Assembly: GCF_001730315.1 (NCBI RefSeq)
Contig: NZ_MIKC01000013.1
Coordinates: forward strand, 1 to 38,487
DNA: 38,487 bases
DNA from: Enterococcus ureilyticus
GTDB lineage: Bacteria > Bacillota > Bacilli > Lactobacillales > Enterococcaceae
Direction of reading: 5' to 3'
In this document: positions 31,298 to 38,487 of the stretch, in pieces
How positions within the stretch are numbered: the stretch's first letter is position 1
Layout of the letters: the number at the start of each line of letters is the position of its first letter
Notes under the pieces: model-generated
Database searches by the model: none
What the model was told of the DNA's origin: nothing
The model's input: only the letters and a program-made list of their open reading frames with translations
Position numbers and translations under genes: made by a program

Positions 31298-32044
31298 ATT
31301 TAATAGTTTTCCATAAGATTGATAGAATTTAAATGTTTGTTCGTCTATTTTGTCATCCGTGATCACGTAGTCTAGATCAGACATTTTATAAAAAGTATAG
31401 ACATCACTGACGTTGAATTTTGTACTGTCAGCTACCACGACTTTTTTCTTCGCATTTTTAAATGCTGCCCGCTGTACGCCACCTTCTAGATAGTTGGAGG
31501 TGGTGACATTATTGTTGTAAATGCCATTTGTTGCAGCAAAAGCAATGTCGATATTGATGGTCTCGAATGTCTGCTCAGCATGTTCTCCGATAAATTCTTC
31601 TGTGATCGGTGTAAAATCCCCCCCTGTTAATAAAATCCGATAGTCCGTGTGTGCAATAACATAATTAAACGCGAGCAAACTGTTTGTCACAATCATCAAG
31701 TTTTGCTTTTGAATGAATGGTAGGGCATATAAAATAGTCGTCCCAGCCCCAACAAAAACAACTTGATGGTCCTGAATCAATGAATTCATGATCTTCCCAA
31801 TGTATTCTTTTTGCTCGATATGTAGATTAATTTTTTCATGCGTTGCCAGTTCCTTATCTTTACGATCGATTTTTTGAGCACCACCGTATAAACGAACGAG
31901 TTGATTCGTGTCGCTCAATTCAGTGATATCTCGGCGAATCGTCATTTCAGAAACTTGAAGCTCTGCTGCAATATCGGATACGGTCATAAAGGTATTTTTT
32001 TCTAATAATTCTAGAATATGGGCATGACGCTCTCTTTTTAACAT
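31286..32044 (-). CDS. DeoR-family transcriptional regulator of the carbohydrate locus
   Basis: 252 aa. An N-terminal winged helix-turn-helix (residues 1-57; MLKRERHAHILELLEKNTFM, then VSDIAAELQVSEMTIRRDI, the DeoR signature) precedes a DeoRC sugar-phosphate-sensing domain (about 75-235; VFVGAGTTILYALPF and IVTNSLLAFNYV). DeoR proteins usually repress sugar genes until a phosphorylated sugar binds. It is divergent from the PTS operon and is followed by the kinase gene. Its likely operators are the repeats at 32166-32200 just downstream of the PTS promoter. Confidence 0.92.
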   Translation of the reverse strand: MLKRERHAHILELLEKNTFMTVSDIAAELQVSEMTIRRDITELSDTNQLVRLYGGAQKIDRKDKELATHEKINLHIEQKEYIGKIMNSLIQDHQVVFVGAGTTILYALPFIQKQNLMIVTNSLLAFNYVIAHTDYRILLTGGDFTPITEEFIGEHAEQTFETINIDIAFAATNGIYNNNVTTSNYLEGGVQRAAFKNAKKKVVVADSTKFNVSDVYTFYKMSDLDYVITDDKIDEQTFKFYQSYGKLLNKKS

Positions 32045-32126
32045 AATATGCTCCCCTTTTTGTTCGAAAATGTTTATCTATTACATTTTAAACGTAAAAT
32101 GAACAAAAAACAATCGAAAGAAAGCG

Positions 32127-32155
32127 TTGACAAACCATTTAACAAGATGTATTCT
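32127..32155 (+). promoter_or_regulatory. Sigma-A promoter of the PTS operon
   Basis: TTGACA (32127-32132), a 17-bp spacer, TATTCT (32150-32155). The predicted transcription start near 32162 places the DeoR-like repeats directly after it, a good site for repression. Confidence 0.8.
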
Positions 32156-32165
32156 TTTTGTATAA

Positions 32166-32200
32166 ACAAAGTTTAACATATATTTACAAAGTTGAACATA
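32166..32200 (+). promoter_or_regulatory. Direct-repeat operator, probably for the DeoR-family regulator
   Basis: ACAAAGTTTAACATA (32166-32180) and ACAAAGTTGAACATA (32186-32200) differ at one base and are spaced exactly 20 bp, about two helical turns. Direct repeats at this spacing next to a divergent deoR-type gene are typical binding sites. Confidence 0.7.
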
Positions 32201-32241
32201 AAAACTTTGAATTGAAGCAAAATGAAGGAGGAATTACAAAG

Positions 32242-32712
32242 ATGAAACAGATGTTTCAACCAGAATTGATTGATTTGCACATAACGGTTCAAAATGAAGA
32301 AGAATTATTTGAACTTATTGCAAAGCGATTGCAGCAAACAGGGTATGTAAATGGTGGTTATTTGGAAGGAATCAAGTCAAGAGAACAGGTATTTCCGACT
32401 GGACTGATCACAGAATATCTAAATATCGCTTTACCCCATTCTGATACAGACTATATTGAAAGGCCTTTCATATATATTGCAAGAACAACAAAGCCGATCA
32501 AGGTCAAACAAATGGGCGATAATCAAGAAATGGAGGTGAGAGATCTATTTTTCTTAGGAATCAAAGAACCTACAAAACAGGTTGGCTTACTGCAAGAACT
32601 AATGATTTTATTCCAAAATGAAGCGTTTGTAGAAGAATTAAAAGCGATAAGTGAAAATGAACAGCTTTTCAACTTATTCATGAAGCAATGGGAGGAAGTA
32701 AAAAATGGCTAG
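32242..32712 (+). CDS. PTS EIIA component, fructose/mannitol-type fold in a galactitol-class system
   Basis: 156 aa from the ATG at 32242, chosen because AAGGAGGAATTAC precedes it; an open frame to 32158 has no RBS and covers the operator. The active-site His is in NIALPHSDTDY (H66), matching the conserved LPH of this EIIA family. It accepts phosphate from HPr and passes it to the EIIB cysteine. It overlaps the EIIB gene by 8 bp. First gene of the PTS operon, driven by the promoter at 32127-32155. Confidence 0.9.
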   Translation: MKQMFQPELIDLHITVQNEEELFELIAKRLQQTGYVNGGYLEGIKSREQVFPTGLITEYLNIALPHSDTDYIERPFIYIARTTKPIKVKQMGDNQEMEVRDLFFLGIKEPTKQVGLLQELMILFQNEAFVEELKAISENEQLFNLFMKQWEEVKNG

Positions 32713-33007
32713 AAAATTAATTGTAGCATGTGGCAGTGGTGTCGCAACAAGTACTACGGTAGCAGAAAAAATCAAGAGTAAATTCGATGAAGATGGAATT
32801 GACTATCCTGTAGAAGCTGTGGATTATAAATCGATCTTACAAGAATTACCAAGTGCCAGTATTTATGTTTATATTGCAAAACCTGATGACGAAGTATTAG
32901 AAGAAGCAGAGAAATTAGGCGTTTCAGTGTATGCCGGCGTACCATTTTTAACTGGTATGGGCGTTGATACTATTTATGAAGGAATCATCAACGACACGAG
33001 AAAGTAA
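32705..33007 (+). CDS. PTS EIIB component, galactitol class
   Basis: 100 aa with the phosphorylated Cys9 in the P-loop-like VACGSGVATSTTV, characteristic of GatB-type EIIB proteins. It is cytoplasmic and carries phosphate from EIIA to the incoming sugar at EIIC. Its GTG/ATG region lies within the end of the EIIA gene (8-bp overlap), showing translational coupling. A 334-bp structured spacer separates it from the EIIC gene, which is unusual for a PTS operon. Confidence 0.92.
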   Translation: MARKLIVACGSGVATSTTVAEKIKSKFDEDGIDYPVEAVDYKSILQELPSASIYVYIAKPDDEVLEEAEKLGVSVYAGVPFLTGMGVDTIYEGIINDTRK

Positions 33008-33341
33008 AAAAGAAGAGTCTGTATAAACGGTGGGAGCAGAAGCAATCACTACGCTTCGATCACATCAAATTCTAAGTGCTAAAGCACTAAGATTTGAAGG
33101 CTTCGGAAATAAGCCGAAATTCACAAAAATTTGAAATACAATTTTCGTGAACTCCTTCTTATTGCTGTAAAACACAACGAAGTATGAGTTGATGTTGTAC
33201 AGTACCTACGTGGTTCTCGGGATTAAACACCCCTGTCCCAACCTCCCGATAGTTGTGAGAAAAGGCTAAGCTCTTCTCTCAGCATTTATAACATACAAAT
33301 TAATCATACCAAAAATTTTAAAAGATAGGTAGGTAGAAGAG
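33008..33341. repeat. Structured non-coding element inside the PTS operon (possible dispersed repeat)
   Basis: No convincing gene. There are five or six hairpins in a row: GAAGC/GCTTC (33038-33057), a long one at 33066-33096, GGCTT/AAGCC (33099-33114), a 12-bp stem with one mismatch (33120-33151), TCGGGA/TCCCGA (33217-33249) and GAGAA/TTCTC (33257-33278). Base composition is richer in G+C than the flanks. This density looks like a miniature repeat or a structured RNA inserted between the EIIB and EIIC genes. The last 50 bp hold the EIIC ribosome binding site. Confidence 0.5.
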
Positions 33342-34697
33342 ATGGAAATTTTTCAATCTGTGATTGATTATATATTAAATCTGGGTTCAGCAATTTTTGT
33401 TCCGTTGATTATCCTGATCATTGGGCTGATTGCCCGTATGCCATTGAAAAAGGCCTTTATGTCAGCCATTACTTTAGGGGTTGCCTTTACTGGCATGAGC
33501 ATGGTGATTGGATTTATGTCAGATGCGGTAAGTCCAGCGTCTGTTGCAATGGCTAAAAATACTGGAATCAGTTTGCCAGCACTTGATTTAGGCTGGACAG
33601 GAGCTGCGAGTATTACCTGGTCTTGGTCTTATGCTTTTGTCTTTTTCGCCGTCGTTTTGGGCGTGAATTTCATTATGTTATTGCTAAATTTAACCAAGAC
33701 ATTAAATGTCGATATGTGGAATGTTTGGGGCAAAGCTTTAACGGCTTATCTGGTCTATTTTATTAGCGGTTCGTTGGTTGCAGGATTTATTGCGGCTGTC
33801 ATTCAAGTTGTATTGGAACTGAAAATGGGCGATATGTTCCAGCGTCATATTCAAGATTTAACTGGAATTCCATTAGTAACAGTGACGCATTTAATGAACA
33901 TTTCCGCAGTGTTGATGTTACCAGTCAATATTGTGATGGATAAAATTCCCTTCTTTAATAAAAAAGCAGATACATCAGCTTTAAAAGCAAAAATTGGGAT
34001 TTTTTCTGAAAATAGTGTAATGGGTTTTATTATTGGTGTATTGCTTGGTTTTGGCGCAGCATATGGTATTTCTGGTTCATTGAATTTAGGAATCCAAGTT
34101 GCGACAGCAATGGCTTTGTTTCCAATGATCAGTAAGATGTTCATGCAGTCCCTTTCACCGTTAGCGGATGCGATGTCTGAAATGATGAAAAAACGGTTCA
34201 AGGATCGTGAAGTTTATATTGGTTTAGATTGGCCGATTTTAGCAGGACGTTCTGAAATTTGGGTAACAGCGATTATTTTAGTCCCTGTTTTTATTGGATA
34301 CGCGATGATTTTACCTGGTAATCAAGTGTTGCCTTTAGCCGGAATCATTAATTACTCCATTGCGGTCGGGGGATTATTACTAACTGGCGGAAACCTGTAC
34401 CGCATGATCACGCTGGGCATTATTTATACGCCGCTTTATTTATATGGCGCAACGTATCTGGCACCAGTTTTGACAGGATTGGCGAAGAAAACTGGAGCAG
34501 TAGATTTAAAAGGTGGCAGTATTACTTGGTCATCTATTGAAGGACCGGAATTTAGAATTCTTTTTGCAGAGGCGGCAAATTTAAATATCCCAGCTATTAT
34601 TGGGTTTATCATTTTTATAGCCATGTTTGTCTGGTTGTACAAATATATGGCAAAAGAACCAGTTCCAAGTCAACGCTATGATGAAATCAAAAATTAG
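33342..34697 (+). CDS. PTS EIIC component, galactitol class (GatC-like)
   Basis: 451 aa, polytopic with about ten to twelve hydrophobic segments. It starts MEIFQSVIDYILNLGSAIFV with a GLIARMPLKKAFMSAI loop typical of EIIC-GAT proteins, and contains GLDWPILAGRSEIWV and a conserved SIEGPEFRILFAEAANL segment near the C-terminus. It translocates and helps phosphorylate the sugar. The RBS is AGGTAGGTAGAAGAG. Substrate cannot be read from sequence; the class includes galactitol, pentitol and related uptake systems. Confidence 0.92.
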   Translation: MEIFQSVIDYILNLGSAIFVPLIILIIGLIARMPLKKAFMSAITLGVAFTGMSMVIGFMSDAVSPASVAMAKNTGISLPALDLGWTGAASITWSWSYAFVFFAVVLGVNFIMLLLNLTKTLNVDMWNVWGKALTAYLVYFISGSLVAGFIAAVIQVVLELKMGDMFQRHIQDLTGIPLVTVTHLMNISAVLMLPVNIVMDKIPFFNKKADTSALKAKIGIFSENSVMGFIIGVLLGFGAAYGISGSLNLGIQVATAMALFPMISKMFMQSLSPLADAMSEMMKKRFKDREVYIGLDWPILAGRSEIWVTAIILVPVFIGYAMILPGNQVLPLAGIINYSIAVGGLLLTGGNLYRMITLGIIYTPLYLYGATYLAPVLTGLAKKTGAVDLKGGSITWSSIEGPEFRILFAEAANLNIPAIIGFIIFIAMFVWLYKYMAKEPVPSQRYDEIKN

Positions 34698-34723
34698 GGA
34701 AATGCTAGAGAGGACTGGATCGT

Positions 34724-34981
34724 ATGAATCAAAAAACAAAGTGGATGATGTTACTATTTTTGGCTATCTTATTGTTTATAGGCGCGCTATCCCTGAATAG
34801 TATGCCGATGTATTTTCTAGTCATGTTTCTTTCCTTTTTCATCTATAAAAATGGAAATGCAGTACTTTTCAAAGAATATGATGAAAGAAAAAAACAAAAA
34901 TATGAAGAATATAAAGTCGTTCAGCAAGCGGCAAAAGAAACGATCCGTACAGGAAAATTATTAAAAAAGAAGGAGCTGTAA
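34724..34981 (+). CDS. Small membrane protein of the PTS operon
   Basis: 85 aa with two close hydrophobic segments (about residues 8-45) followed by a highly charged tail (KEYDERKKQKYEEYKVVQQA, then KLLKKKEL). It is 26 bp after the EIIC gene and 6 bp before the aldolase gene, so part of the same transcript. No family is recognised; it may aid the transporter or be a membrane anchor. Function unknown. Confidence 0.75.
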   Translation: MNQKTKWMMLLFLAILLFIGALSLNSMPMYFLVMFLSFFIYKNGNAVLFKEYDERKKQKYEEYKVVQQAAKETIRTGKLLKKKEL

Positions 34982-34987
34982 TCAATT

Positions 34988-35746
34988 ATGGCAGATGGCA
35001 GAATATTATTTGAGCGTGAAAGAGAAGATATGGCAAAGATTGTACAATTGATTTTTGAACGTAAGAATACAAATGTAGCAGGCGGCAACTTTTCCTTTAA
35101 GACAACTGATAAAGCAGGCAAAGAATTTATTATTATGACACCAACGATGATGTCACAGGCATATTTAGGCCAAGTGTCACCCTCACAGATTTTAGTGGTA
35201 GAACCTCATACAAGGAAAGTCATTGCAGGTGAAGGTGGCTTGACTCGGGAAATCAATATGCATGAAGCAGTATATGATGCGAATCCAGAAATTAAAGCTG
35301 TGTTGCATGCCCATGCTCCTAATAGTATGTTTTGGGCAACGAGCGGATTGGATATGCCGAACTTAACCGAAGCTACGCAAAAAGTAGAATACATCGAAGT
35401 ATTAGAATTTGAACCGAACTGCTCAGAAGAATTAGCTGAAATCGTGAGTAATCATATTAAAACAATGGCCAGAAAAACATTACCGCATGAATTTTTACTA
35501 GATAGTCATGGTGTGTTGATCACTACTGGTGGAGAAACAGGAATGGAAGCAATCCATTCTGCTTTAGCAATCCTTGACACCGTTGAATGGAATGCTGAAA
35601 TTGCTTATAAACAAACAATTTTCCAAAAGCTAGGAATTTTGGATGGTTACTATTCTAAAGGAGTGAAAATTGGTACGATTGCCGATTTAATGAACCATGA
35701 ACCGATTTATAATCAGAAAATCAAAATCACGGCTGGTGGAGACTAA
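34988..35746 (+). CDS. Class II aldolase/adducin-family sugar-phosphate aldolase
   Basis: 252 aa. The metal-binding set is present: E93 in MHEAVY, H107 and H109 in VLHAHAPN, and H174 in DSHGVLI. An N-terminal GGNFSFK motif for phosphate binding is also present. Family members such as L-fuculose-1-phosphate aldolase cleave sugar phosphates to DHAP and an aldehyde; related epimerases share the fold. With the PTS and PfkB kinase it probably completes a route from imported sugar alcohol to triose phosphates. The substrate is not determined. It ends the operon, followed by a terminator. Confidence 0.88.
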   Translation: MADGRILFEREREDMAKIVQLIFERKNTNVAGGNFSFKTTDKAGKEFIIMTPTMMSQAYLGQVSPSQILVVEPHTRKVIAGEGGLTREINMHEAVYDANPEIKAVLHAHAPNSMFWATSGLDMPNLTEATQKVEYIEVLEFEPNCSEELAEIVSNHIKTMARKTLPHEFLLDSHGVLITTGGETGMEAIHSALAILDTVEWNAEIAYKQTIFQKLGILDGYYSKGVKIGTIADLMNHEPIYNQKIKITAGGD

Positions 35747-35759
35747 AAAAAGCGAAAAT

Positions 35760-35813
35760 GAAGCAACTGGTTTAAGATGTTCTTACATTTTAAACTGGCT
35801 GCTTCTTTTTTTT
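35760..35813 (+). terminator. Terminator of the PTS-aldolase operon
   Basis: A stem starting GAAGCA and closing TGCTTC (35760-35805) with internal G-U pairs, followed by eight T. It ends the operon 13 bp after the aldolase stop. Confidence 0.85.
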
Positions 35814-35940
35814 GCTGTAAAAAAGAGCGGGATTTTTTTGTGGTATATAATAGAAAGAAACATTTTATTACAACTACTAAAAATCTTGCTAAAAACATTG
35901 CAAGAAATCTCTATTTGCGTTAAAGTAAGAAAAGACAACT

Positions 35941-35961
35941 GTGAAACATTTTCTGTTTCAC
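35941..35961. promoter_or_regulatory. Inverted pair of parS half-sites upstream of rsmG
   Basis: GTGAAACA (35941-35948), a 5-bp spacer, TGTTTCAC (35954-35961): the two arms of parS in swapped order. In RNA the arms form a perfect 8-bp hairpin just before the rsmG RBS. It may be a remnant or variant ParB site, or a translation control hairpin; it is not a standard parS. The rest of 35814-35977 holds a TATAAT (35846-35851) without a good -35. Confidence 0.5.
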
Positions 35962-35977
35962 GGAAGGAAGGAAACAT

Positions 35978-36694
35978 ATGAAACCTGAAGAATTTAAACA
36001 ATTATTAAGTCAAAAAGCGATCCAGCTAACGGATCACCAAATGGAGCAATTTGCCCGTTACTTTGAATTACTTGTTGAATGGAATGAAAAAATGAACCTG
36101 ACAGCAATCACGGAAGAAAAAGAGGTGTATTTAAAACATTTTTATGATTCTATTTCACTAGCCTTTTTCGAAGATTTTTCAACTAACAAATCAATTTGTG
36201 ATGTCGGTGCAGGTGCAGGATTTCCTAGTATCCCACTGAAAATCGTTTTTCCGACTTTACAAGTAACGATCGTTGATTCTTTGAATAAACGGATCACATT
36301 TTTAACTGAATTAGTCAATGAATTGAAGTTGGAAGATGTCTCTTTATATCATGATCGTGCAGAAACATTTGGTCAAAAGGTTGAATTTCGTGGCGCTTTT
36401 GACTATGTGACCGCTCGAGCAGTCGCTCGTTTGAATGTGTTGAGTGAGTTATGTCTGCCGTTAGTTAAGAAAGAAGGTTTTTTCTTAGCCTTGAAAGCAG
36501 CCAAAAGTGAAGAGGAAATTATTGAAGCAAAACCTGCGATTGCGATTTTAGGTGGTAAATTTCAAAAAGAAGTGTCATTTGAGTTACCCATTACCGAAGA
36601 TGAACGTCATATCGTTGTGATCCAAAAGAAAAAAGAAACCCCTAAAAAATACCCAAGAAAACCAGGGTTACCAAATAAACAACCAATCAAATAA
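35978..36694 (+). CDS. rsmG: RsmG, 16S rRNA (guanine-527-N7) methyltransferase
   Basis: 238 aa, typical length. The SAM-binding motif [15 protein letters not shown], the family start segment [17 protein letters not shown], and [14 protein letters not shown] are all standard for RsmG (GidB). It methylates G527 of 16S rRNA; loss gives low-level streptomycin resistance in many bacteria. GGAAGGAAGG precedes the ATG, with the parS-like hairpin directly upstream. It lies 15 bp before parA, the usual origin-proximal order. Confidence 0.97.
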   Translation: MKPEEFKQLLSQKAIQLTDHQMEQFARYFELLVEWNEKMNLTAITEEKEVYLKHFYDSISLAFFEDFSTNKSICDVGAGAGFPSIPLKIVFPTLQVTIVDSLNKRITFLTELVNELKLEDVSLYHDRAETFGQKVEFRGAFDYVTARAVARLNVLSELCLPLVKKEGFFLALKAAKSEEEIIEAKPAIAILGGKFQKEVSFELPITEDERHIVVIQKKKETPKKYPRKPGLPNKQPIK

Positions 36695-36709
36695 GATGGA
36701 GGGACACAA

Positions 36710-37471
36710 ATGGCACGAATAATTTCTGTAGCGAATCAAAAAGGCGGTGTCGGTAAAACGACGACCACTGTGAATCTGGGTGCTTGTCTTGCTTATTATG
36801 GCAAAAAAGTGTTGCTGATCGATATTGATGCTCAAGGAAATGCAACAAGTGGAATCGGTGTACGTAAACCAGACGTTGCAACAGACGTTTATGATGTATT
36901 AGTCAATGAAGAACCAATCAAAAATGTGATTCAGCAAACCTCTAGAGAAAATTTGGATATTGTCCCGGCAACGATCCAATTAGCTGGAGCTGAAATTGAA
37001 TTGACGTCAATGATGGCCAGAGAATCTCGCTTAAAAGCGGCTATTGAAGAAATCGATGATATCTACGATTTTGTTTTGATCGACTGTCCACCTTCATTAG
37101 GACACTTAACGATCAATGCCTTTACAGCGAGTGATTCGATCTTGATTCCCGTACAATGCGAATACTATGCTTTGGAAGGCTTGAGCCAATTATTAAATAC
37201 TATTCGTTTAGTTCAAAAGCATTTTAATCCGGAATTACGTATCGAAGGAGTCTTGCTAACGATGTACGATGCCCGCACGAATTTAGGTGCTGAAGTTGTA
37301 GAAGAAGTCCGCAAATATTTCCGTGAGAAAGTGTATGATACGATCATTCCTAGAAACGTTCGTTTGTCTGAAGCGCCAAGTCATGGTTTGTCGATTATTG
37401 ATTATGATCCCCGTTCACGTGGTGCCGAAGTGTACCAAGCACTAGCAAAGGAAGTGTTGGATAATGAGTAA
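36710..37471 (+). CDS. parA: ParA (Soj), chromosome partition ATPase
   Basis: 253 aa. The deviant Walker A KGGVGKTT (residues 11-18, signature K11 and catalytic K16) and the Walker B-type DFVLIDCPPSLG region define the ParA/MinD family. There is no N-terminal DNA-binding extension, so it is the short Soj type. It binds DNA non-specifically as an ATP dimer, and ParB stimulates its ATPase; in Bacillus it also affects DnaA. It overlaps parB by 8 bp. GGAGGG precedes the ATG. Confidence 0.97.
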   Translation: MARIISVANQKGGVGKTTTTVNLGACLAYYGKKVLLIDIDAQGNATSGIGVRKPDVATDVYDVLVNEEPIKNVIQQTSRENLDIVPATIQLAGAEIELTSMMARESRLKAAIEEIDDIYDFVLIDCPPSLGHLTINAFTASDSILIPVQCEYYALEGLSQLLNTIRLVQKHFNPELRIEGVLLTMYDARTNLGAEVVEEVRKYFREKVYDTIIPRNVRLSEAPSHGLSIIDYDPRSRGAEVYQALAKEVLDNE

Positions 37472-38357
37472 AGGAAAAGGTTTAGGCAGAGGTATTGATG
37501 CGTTGTTTCAAGATTTTGCTAGTCTAGAAGATGTAGATGTCCAAAAAGAAGAAGTCATTGAAATTCCTTTAAATGAACTTCGTCCAAATCCATACCAACC
37601 GAGAAAAACATTTGATGAAGCATCTCTTCAAGAATTGGCAAATTCAATCCAGCAGTCAGGTGTCTTTCAACCAATCATCGTTAGAAAATCTGCTGTTAAA
37701 GGATACGAAATCATTGCAGGCGAGCGACGTTTCCGTGCATCAAAACTAGCAGAGAAAGAAACGATTCCTGCTATCGTTCGTGAATTTGATGAAGAAGCAA
37801 TGATGCAAGTGGCCGTTTTAGAAAACTTACAACGTGAAGATTTAAATCCATTAGAAGAAGCAGAAGCATACGATATGCTGATGAAGAACTTGAAGCTGAC
37901 CCAAGTAGAAGTCGCAGAACGTTTAGGAAAAAGCCGTCCGTATATCGCGAACTACTTACGCCTATTAACATTACCAACACAGGTCAAAGAAATGGTTCAA
38001 GGTGAAACTTTATCAATGGGACAAGCCAGAACCTTACTGGGATTAAAAGACAAAGACTTGATTTTAACCTTGGCAAAACGCGTTGTGAAAGAAAACTTGA
38101 CCGTGCGTCAACTAGAACAAATCGTTAATGATTTAAATGAGAATCAAGGGAAAAAGATACCAAAGAAGGACAAGAAAAACAGCAAGGACAAACCATATTA
38201 TATTCGTGAAAGTGAAGATCGTTTAATGGATAAATTTGGTACGACTGTTGCCATTCAAGAAAAAGAAGGCAAGGGGAAAATTGAGATAGAGTACCTTTCC
38301 CAGTCTGATTTAGCAAGAATCTTAGACATCTTAGAGATTCACTTTGATGAAGCGTAA
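37464..38357 (+). CDS. parB: ParB (Spo0J), parS-binding CTPase
   Basis: 297 aa. The N-terminal CTPase domain carries GERRFRA (86-92), which binds CTP. The preceding LRPNPYQPRKTF is the family start, and the helix-turn-helix for parS is near 140-165 (LTQVEVAERLGKSRPYIANY). The C-terminal dimerisation domain follows a Lys-rich linker (KKIPKKDKKNSKDK). ParB loads at parS and slides along DNA as a clamp. A matching parS lies at 30255-30270. The chromosomal type and place next to rsmG-parA indicate the origin region. Confidence 0.97.
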   Translation: MSKGKGLGRGIDALFQDFASLEDVDVQKEEVIEIPLNELRPNPYQPRKTFDEASLQELANSIQQSGVFQPIIVRKSAVKGYEIIAGERRFRASKLAEKETIPAIVREFDEEAMMQVAVLENLQREDLNPLEEAEAYDMLMKNLKLTQVEVAERLGKSRPYIANYLRLLTLPTQVKEMVQGETLSMGQARTLLGLKDKDLILTLAKRVVKENLTVRQLEQIVNDLNENQGKKIPKKDKKNSKDKPYYIRESEDRLMDKFGTTVAIQEKEGKGKIEIEYLSQSDLARILDILEIHFDEA

Positions 38358-38419
38358 GACGAAAAAAAAGAGTGCAGAACAAGTTTGGTGAATGAAGTGA
38401 GACCCAATAGTTAGACCAT

Positions 38420-38450
38420 AACCCGACCGAAGAAATTTGGTCGGGTTTTT
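38420..38450 (+). terminator. Terminator of the rsmG-parA-parB unit
   Basis: AACCCGACC pairs with GGTCGGGTT (38420-38428 with 38439-38447), followed by further T. It is GC-rich and strong. The rest up to the window end shows no gene. Confidence 0.9.
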
Positions 38451-38487
38451 ATGCGGTCATCCGTTTGCGATATTGAACGGGACTGCA

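Noticed and set aside
32158-32241. Longer EIIA start at 32158
   Set aside because: It has no RBS, would begin at or before the likely transcription start, and overlaps the operator repeats; the ATG at 32242 has a strong RBS and gives the normal family length.
33008-33341. A hidden gene between the EIIB and EIIC genes
   Set aside because: All frames are interrupted, and the sequence is dominated by hairpins instead.
35838-35860. Sigma-A promoter for rsmG at the TATAAT of 35846-35851
   Set aside because: No acceptable -35 box at 16-18 bp and no extended -10; kept only as a note.
1-38487. tRNA, rRNA or CRISPR arrays
   Set aside because: No cloverleaf-like or rRNA-like segments and no regularly spaced repeat-spacer units were seen.

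Overview
The window reads as a low-GC Gram-positive chromosome, most likely Enterococcus. The evidence is a complete type VIIb secretion system (T7SSb) core in the firmicute order esxA-esaA-essA-esaB-essB-essC, strong GGAGG ribosome binding sites, enterococcal-type sugar PTS genes, and an origin-proximal rsmG-parA-parB block. The species cannot be fixed from the sequence alone.

Layout. (1) 27.8 to 12.8 kb, minus strand: a LytTR-domain regulator that lacks the phospho-acceptor Asp (27054-27791), then the T7SSb core (26827-16628). Effector module A follows directly: DUF5082-type helper, LXG protein, outward-facing single-pass membrane protein, DUF3130-type helper, and a bidirectional terminator at 12742-12786. 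(2) 12.5 to 11.9 kb: a small island with divergent promoters, a Cro/C1-type regulator (+) and an unknown 101-aa gene (-). (3) 11.8 to 0.2 kb, minus strand: a 5'-truncated, frameshifted second essC. It keeps ATPase domains 1-2 nearly identical to the intact copy but ends in a different third domain. Effector module B follows: DUF5082 helper, LXG protein, duplicated membrane proteins with an LXG 3' relic between them, two DUF3130-type helpers, small membrane or unknown genes, and a TNT-type NAD+ glycohydrolase toxin (frameshifted near its end) with its likely immunity gene. (4) 28.0 to 30.2 kb, plus: a GNAT acetyltransferase and a degenerate M24-family protein. (5) 30.3 to 35.8 kb: a carbohydrate locus with a PfkB kinase and DeoR regulator (-) and a galactitol-type PTS IIA-IIB-IIC, small membrane protein and class II aldolase (+). 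A structured intergenic element interrupts the PTS genes. (6) 35.9 to 38.4 kb: rsmG, parA, parB, with a parS site at 30255-30270.

How it fits together. The intact EssC motor probably exports module A effectors. Each LXG protein is flanked by two small helical helpers that likely form its export complex and by a membrane protein whose predicted topology (N-in, C-out) suits an immunity protein against a toxin acting at the cell envelope. The second essC is not a working motor. About 1.84 kb of it is a direct repeat of the intact gene, placed so that one homologous crossover would delete module A (about 7.4 kb) and fuse the EssC N-terminal half to the alternative third domain with module B directly downstream. 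I read the locus as a T7SSb with a spare specificity cassette. That switching model is inference; the repeat geometry, the frameshift and the divergent third domain are visible in the sequence.
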